Positions 22,612 to 26,558 of a stretch of DNA of 26,558 nt are shown here, piece by piece. The DNA comes from Acidilobaceae archaeon (GTDB taxonomy: Archaea > Thermoproteota > Thermoprotei_A > Sulfolobales > Acidilobaceae). The stretch's first letter is position 1. The number at the start of each line of letters is the position of its first letter. A program made the position numbers and the translations under genes. A model generated the notes under the pieces. That model saw only the letters and a program-made list of their open reading frames with translations. It made no database searches and was not told the DNA's origin. The stretch lies in assembly GCA_027044005.1 (NCBI GenBank), contig JALUDK010000329.1:1-26558 (forward strand). The letters are read 5' to 3'.

Positions 22612-24420
22612 ATGCGTATCGGCGCCGTAGCTATACTAGCACTAATCCTAGCAAGCACCCTAGCCCCGCTACCCGCATCGGCCCAGGCCAGCGTCGAGGC
22701 CAGCTTCTACGCCCCAGCAGTCTCAGACACTGGCAGGGCAGACCTGATCAGGGTCGATATTAGGATAGACATACCGGGCTCGGGACTCTTCAAGGTCGAT
22801 GCAGGGGGAGAGGTCGACAACACCACTTATCATAGCATGAAGATGGCGGTCATGACCGCTTCCATGTACGCCGGGATCCGGTGGGACTCCATAGATGTCC
22901 GAATTAGGCTCGAGACCAGCAGAAACGTTGCAGGCCCCAGCGGCAGCCTCGGTGTTGCGATAACTACATACCTGCTCCTAACAAGGTATACCCGGGGCTA
23001 CACCGGGCCTGGCGATGTAGCCATAACAGGGGCCATAAGCCCCGACGGCTCCGCCTCCAGGGTAGGAGCAGTAGATCTAAAGTGCAAAGCAGCAATGGAA
23101 CATGGAACCAAGTTCCTATACCCCCTAGTCAACTACACCCCCCAGCTTGGCGACGAGTGCAATGGGACCCCTATACCCAGCATGATCAACGGTACAATGA
23201 CACTTCTAGACACGCCAGCCACGTACATGCAGACTAACATATCCCTACCCACCGAATTCCACGATGCGATGAAGGATGCCGCGGCCAGCCTTGCATCTAA
23301 GGCCAGGAGCCTGCTAGGAGAGCTACCCGAGGAGGGCAGGAGCATCGTCGAGTCGAGGCTCGAGGCCTCCGCTAGGGTGCTCGATAAATCCCCCTACGCA
23401 GCCGCAAGCCTAGCCTTCACAGCACTTTACAATGCATACCGCTACTACTACCAGTCCGCCATGCTGAATGGGACCAACGTGTATGACAGTGCATCCAGGC
23501 TAGTCTCCAGCGTGGGGGAGGAGCTTAGAGGCGTCGAGTCGAGGCTCGAAGGGGCTGATTACAACGGTTCTATACTCTACCTGGAGTTCCTATCCACGGC
23601 CTATACCAGGCTGGCTGACGCTAAGAGCAGCTTAGAAGAGGCCTCTGGGCTGATCAGGGCCAGAGCCCCTACTATTGAGGGCATCCTATCAAACATAGCC
23701 CTCGCCAAGGCTAGGGTTGACACTATAAAGGCTTGGATCGATACTGCTGAGAGGGTTAAGAGTGCAGGCCCCTCTATATCCCGGGATGAGCTCAGGCTGG
23801 CAGTGTCTCTGTACGGTGACTACGCTGGGGAGGCGGTGCTTTACGCTAACTCTATACTGGAGTACTTTATAGAGAACTATAACGCTCCCAGGGATATACT
23901 CCAGGTTAGAATAGAGACCATAAACAACCTTCTCAGGGAGGCCAAGACCTACTATAACGAGGGCAACTACGTGGCGGCACTGGGCTTCTACAGGGAGGCG
24001 TTATCGAGAACCCTATCCCAGATATTCGGCTTCTTCCTGGCAAGGAGCGACCCCAGCATAATAGACGGGTACTACAGGGACCTAAGCAGCCTGGTATCCA
24101 TGGCCCAAGCCCAGCTTGCCACTCATGGGCTCATAAGCGGGCTTGCATTGGCGTATAGGGAATACTCCGAGGTCCTGCTAGAGGAGGATCCAGCAACAGC
24201 CATAGGCCTACTCGAGGAAGCCCTCTCCTCCTCATTCGCCTGGTACACCCTACTACTATCCGAGCCCGCCGCTAGCGCTTCAACGCCCAGGCCAGAGCCT
24301 GTACCCATGCTGAGGGATCCCATCCTGACCGCCACCGTTGGAGTCGCCACATACATACTGGCACTAGCTCTGGTTGCCTGGTACGTAGTCTCGATAATAA
24401 GGAGAGCAACGTACCTATAA
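22612..24420 (+). CDS. Exported, membrane-anchored Lon-like (S16) protease
   Basis: A signal peptide (1-24, ending PASAQA) is followed by an S16 protease domain at about 25-175. The Ser-Lys dyad is visible: S110 in NVAGPSGSLGVAITTYLLL, matching the GPSAG box of Lon, and K157 in SRVGAVDLKCKAAMEHGTKFLYP, matching the lysine of GGxKEK. GDVAITGAISPDGS is the usual strand pair between them. Residues 210-560 are predicted helical, with TPR-like heptads such as YYNEGNYVAALGFYREALSR (449-468), and a single C-terminal transmembrane helix (about 574-596) precedes RRATYL. There is no ATPase domain, so it is a stand-alone protease facing the cell exterior. Several N-x-S/T sequons (NTT, NGT, NIS, NGS) suit an S-layer-side location. 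The substrate is unknown. Confidence 0.85.
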   Translation: MRIGAVAILALILASTLAPLPASAQASVEASFYAPAVSDTGRADLIRVDIRIDIPGSGLFKVDAGGEVDNTTYHSMKMAVMTASMYAGIRWDSIDVRIRLETSRNVAGPSGSLGVAITTYLLLTRYTRGYTGPGDVAITGAISPDGSASRVGAVDLKCKAAMEHGTKFLYPLVNYTPQLGDECNGTPIPSMINGTMTLLDTPATYMQTNISLPTEFHDAMKDAAASLASKARSLLGELPEEGRSIVESRLEASARVLDKSPYAAASLAFTALYNAYRYYYQSAMLNGTNVYDSASRLVSSVGEELRGVESRLEGADYNGSILYLEFLSTAYTRLADAKSSLEEASGLIRARAPTIEGILSNIALAKARVDTIKAWIDTAERVKSAGPSISRDELRLAVSLYGDYAGEAVLYANSILEYFIENYNAPRDILQVRIETINNLLREAKTYYNEGNYVAALGFYREALSRTLSQIFGFFLARSDPSIIDGYYRDLSSLVSMAQAQLATHGLISGLALAYREYSEVLLEEDPATAIGLLEEALSSSFAWYTLLLSEPAASASTPRPEPVPMLRDPILTATVGVATYILALALVAWYVVSIIRRATYL

Positions 24421-25029
24421 GAAGTCGAAGAGCGACTTGCCCCTGCCCCCTCTGAGTATCTCGCCTAGCCTCCTGAAATCCTCCTCCAGCATCGGTAGGA
24501 CCTCTCTATTGTAGAGAGCCGCCGCGGGGTGGAATGTGGTGTATATCCCTACCCTTCTCCCAGCTATAACCCCATGCACTAGCCTGCCCCTCTCTGCCCT
24601 TATACCGCGCCACCTTAACCCAGCCATCCTGTATATGGTAGCCCCGGCTATCCTACCCACCGCCATTATTATTTCGGGCTCCACCAGCTGCACTTGCCTC
24701 TGGAGGTAGGGGTTACAAGCGGCTATCTCGTCCTGCCTTGGATCCCTGTTCCCTGGAGGCCTGCACTTGACCACGTTGGTTATATACACCTCCCTCCGGG
24801 CTAGGCCTGCCAGGGAAAGGAGCTTGTCCAGGAGTTTTCCTGCCTGGCCTACGAAGGGCCTCCCGGCCTCGTCCTCCCTTCGGCCTGGAGCCTCGCCCAC
24901 GATCATGACCCTGGATGGTACTGGCCCCTCCCCGGGGACCGGGTTCTTCCTGGACTCGTGTAGCCTGCAACGCGTGCACGTAGCTATCTCTTCTACTAGG
25001 CTTTTATAGAGTCTTAGCCTTTGCTCCAC
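24415..25029 (-). CDS. udg: Family-4 uracil-DNA glycosylase
   Basis: This thermostable enzyme removes uracil arising from cytosine deamination, the first step of base-excision repair. Four cysteines for a 4Fe-4S cluster are present with family spacing: C18, C21, C89 and C105. MIVGEAPGRREDEAGRPFVGQAG holds the catalytic GEAPG motif, and TTFHPAAAL near the C-terminus is the second active-site motif. The length of 204 residues is normal. The extreme C-terminus KSLFDFL looks like a PCNA-interacting peptide. It overlaps the upstream glycosyltransferase gene by 26 bp, and its end overlaps the convergent protease gene by 6 bp. Confidence 0.95.
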   Translation of the reverse strand: MEQRLRLYKSLVEEIATCTRCRLHESRKNPVPGEGPVPSRVMIVGEAPGRREDEAGRPFVGQAGKLLDKLLSLAGLARREVYITNVVKCRPPGNRDPRQDEIAACNPYLQRQVQLVEPEIIMAVGRIAGATIYRMAGLRWRGIRAERGRLVHGVIAGRRVGIYTTFHPAAALYNREVLPMLEEDFRRLGEILRGGRGKSLFDFL

Positions 25030-26086
25030 GCCATACTACCCCGCTCGAGAGTGTATAGTTTGCCATGAAGCCTACTATAATCCCGATAGCTTGACCTAGG
25101 ACTGGGTTCACCCCTGCTAGGGTGTATAGTAGCCTCATTACTATGTATGTTGATGCTATTCCCGCTAGTGAGGATACATGGTATCCTACTAGCCTCTTGG
25201 CTACCCCCTTGGCGAACTTGCTCTTGAATGTCCACTCCTCGTGGAGTATGAAGTTCCATAGTATCCCGGCCTCTATCCCCGCTATGCTTGAAGCGTCAAC
25301 CCCCACTATGGGGAGTAGTAGGTACATGACGCCTAGGTTTAGTAGTGCGCCTATGCCTCCTACTATGGCGAATCTGGCTAGCCTCGAGAGCGCTATTAGG
25401 TGGAGTATGAAGTCAACCATAACTCTTAGACCTAGTTTGCTGTCGCCGGCGGCTCTCCTCTTGAAGGTGTAGGGCACGTCGGCGACCCTGGCTCCGGGGC
25501 TCTTGGCTAGTATCTCTAGCAGTATCTTGTAGCCTCGGGGCCTTAGGTCCTCTAGCCTCACCGCTGCCTTCCTGACTAGGAAGAAGCCTGACATGGGGTC
25601 GCTCGTCTTCCTGGCCTCTCTTACTAGGATCTTCGATACTATGCTAGAGATCATGCTTATGGCGAGCCTGGCCCTGCTCCATCCCTCCACTCCTCCCCCC
25701 TTAGCATACCTTGAGGCCACTACTATGTCGTACCCCTCTCTGGCCTTCCTGACTATGTCTGGGATAACCTCTGGGGGGTGCTGTAGGTCCGCGTCCATGA
25801 CTATTACAAGGCTAGACCTGGCTTCGCGTATGCCCCTGATGACCGCGGTTGCTAGCCCCCTCTCACCGGTCCTCCTGACTAGCCTTATCCTGGGATCTTT
25901 CCTTGACTCCTCCTCGACGATCCTCCAGGTGCCATCTGGGCTATCATCGTCTACCACGACTATCTCGTAGCATTTAGTATGCTTGTCAAGCTCCTCCCTA
26001 ACCTTATCCAGGAAGGTGCCTATTACTTGGGCCTCGTTGTATGTTGGGACAACTATGCTTATCTCCGGCCTGCTACACTCCCCCAT
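25004..26086 (-). CDS. Dolichol-phosphate mannosyltransferase-like GT2 enzyme fused to GtrA domain
   Basis: Residues 1-225 are a family-2 glycosyltransferase of the DPM1 type: ISIVVPTYNEAQVIG, VVVDDDSPDGTW (nucleotide-sugar binding), then IVMDADLQHPPEVIPDIV with the D-A-D metal site at 98-100, and the SDPMSGFFLVRK motif. Residues about 235-355 form a GtrA-like domain with four transmembrane helices (RFAIVGGIGALLNLGVMYLLL, then IEAGILWNFILHEEWTF, and two more). Together they should load a sugar onto a dolichol-type lipid phosphate and handle it at the membrane for N-glycosylation of surface proteins. Whether the sugar is mannose or glucose cannot be told. It lies in a minus-strand unit: a small protein gene precedes it by 11 bp and the UDG gene overlaps its end. 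Confidence 0.93.
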   Translation of the reverse strand: MGECSRPEISIVVPTYNEAQVIGTFLDKVREELDKHTKCYEIVVVDDDSPDGTWRIVEEESRKDPRIRLVRRTGERGLATAVIRGIREARSSLVIVMDADLQHPPEVIPDIVRKAREGYDIVVASRYAKGGGVEGWSRARLAISMISSIVSKILVREARKTSDPMSGFFLVRKAAVRLEDLRPRGYKILLEILAKSPGARVADVPYTFKRRAAGDSKLGLRVMVDFILHLIALSRLARFAIVGGIGALLNLGVMYLLLPIVGVDASSIAGIEAGILWNFILHEEWTFKSKFAKGVAKRLVGYHVSSLAGIASTYIVMRLLYTLAGVNPVLGQAIGIIVGFMANYTLSSGVVWRGAKAKTL

Positions 26087-26097
26087 TTGCCGCGTCC

Positions 26098-26304
26098 TCA
26101 GTACTCGTAGAGCTGAGGCCTGGCTTGCTCTGGCAGGTCGCCCTCGTCTAGGACCTTAAACGTGAACGGGGGCTCCCTCACCTTTGGCCCTACTACCAGG
26201 TACTTGTCGGGATCGTCATCCCCCCGACTCTTGAATACCCTAACCTTCACGTACCAGCCGTCCCTCCTCCTAACATATACATACTTCCCGTGCTTGCCCC
26301 CCAT
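26098..26304 (-). CDS. Small basic protein of unknown function
   Basis: This 68-residue protein begins MGGKHGKYVYVRRRDGWYVKVRVFKSRG, which looks like a beta-hairpin or small barrel, followed by DKYLVVGPKVREPPFTFKVLDEGDLPEQARPQL. It resembles short conserved proteins seen only in Crenarchaeota, but I cannot name the family. GGTGG about 7 nt before ATG 26304, a TATA box on this strand near 26344 and tight linkage (11 bp) to the glycosyltransferase support it as a real gene at the head of the operon. Confidence 0.65.
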   Translation of the reverse strand: MGGKHGKYVYVRRRDGWYVKVRVFKSRGDDDPDKYLVVGPKVREPPFTFKVLDEGDLPEQARPQLYEY

Positions 26305-26337
26305 GCTCCGCCACCACCCACGCCTCTCTCTGTCTAG

Positions 26338-26383
26338 GATTATAAAATGGTAGGGTTATCAGGAGCCTATAATACTACAGGCT
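26338..26383. promoter_or_regulatory. Divergent promoters with an inverted repeat
   Basis: GATTATAAAATGG (26338-26350) fits a TATA box for the minus-strand operon (start near 26318) and possibly the plus strand. CCTATAATAC (26366-26375) fits a TATA box for the plus-strand gene, with a transcript start near 26396, at the ATG. It lies inside the inverted repeat AGCCT-N10-AGGCT (26364-26368 and 26379-26383), which could be an operator. Confidence 0.4.
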
Positions 26384-26390
26384 GCCGGGG

Positions 26391-26558
26391 ATGGATGCCT
26401 TGACTATAGAGTCTCTAGCCAGGCTCCTACGCCTCCTAGGAAAGAGGGGCTCCAGGTACCTGGAGGAGGGGATAAGGGAGGCAGTGGATATGGGAGGGGA
26501 CGCCTCCAGGATATACCACCGTGTTGGGATGCTCTACAGAGACTACTACGGCGAGGTC
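26391..26558 (+). CDS. Unknown protein, N-terminal 56 residues (runs off the window)
   Basis: The frame opens at ATG 26391 and stays open to the window edge. The visible part, MDALTIESLARLLRLLGKRG, then YLEEGIREAVDMGGDASRIYHRVGMLYRDYYGEV, is helical and charged with no recognisable motif. The promoter position suggests a leaderless mRNA. It is divergent from the small-protein/glycosyltransferase/UDG operon. Confidence 0.6.
   Translation, partial: MDALTIESLARLLRLLGKRGSRYLEEGIREAVDMGGDASRIYHRVGMLYRDYYGEV

Overview
The window looks like chromosomal DNA from a hyperthermophilic crenarchaeote, probably of the Desulfurococcales/Pyrodictiaceae type. The signs are dense gene packing with many 4-27 bp overlaps, frequent GTG and TTG starts, AGG/AGA arginine and ATA isoleucine codons, GGTG-type Shine-Dalgarno sites, TATA boxes about 26 bp upstream of inferred transcript starts, and archaea-only genes (class V FBP aldolase/phosphatase, aIF2-alpha, Nop10, CarS, family-4 UDG). 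There are no insertion sequences, CRISPR arrays, rRNA genes or tRNA genes that I can support. The species cannot be fixed by eye.

Layout. 1-1150 (+): the end of a PIN/Nob1-like nuclease and surE. 1124-3636 (-): a PUA-containing m5C RNA methyltransferase, then a nitroreductase and an unknown protein that form an overlapping pair. 3883-7314 (+): an orphan membrane-anchored solute-binding protein, then a two-gene gluconeogenic unit (FBP aldolase/phosphatase and triosephosphate isomerase). 7323-8423: a winged-helix regulator, a structured-RNA candidate in the intergenic gap, and a PadR regulator. 8420-12415 (-): a 1331-residue RecQ-like helicase, the least conventional protein here. 12501-14950 (+): a C/D box sRNA candidate, a DUF1286-like membrane protein, a JAMM-motif protein, and gcvT. 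14993-19864 (-): an Nramp-like transporter, ilvD, and a radical SAM protein. 19988-20967 (+): aIF2-alpha and nop10, the latter a 58-residue gene. 20970-22529 (-): an overlapping cluster of a winged-helix-like protein, a small RecA-like ATPase and CDP-archaeol synthase. 22612-24420 (+): a secreted, membrane-anchored Lon-like protease. 24415-26304 (-): a small protein, a dolichol-phosphate-mannose-synthase-like/GtrA protein, and family-4 UDG. 26391-end (+): the start of an unknown gene.

Most of the window is housekeeping. The two strongest unusual signals are (i) a noncoding element at 12501-12562 with C and D boxes, a terminal stem, and an 11-nt guide abutting the D box that is complementary to the conserved 5' end of archaeal 16S rRNA, and (ii) the large RecQ-like helicase with about 600 N-terminal and 350 C-terminal residues of unrecognised sequence. 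I do not see a multigene defence or mobile system; the helicase has no co-directional partner.
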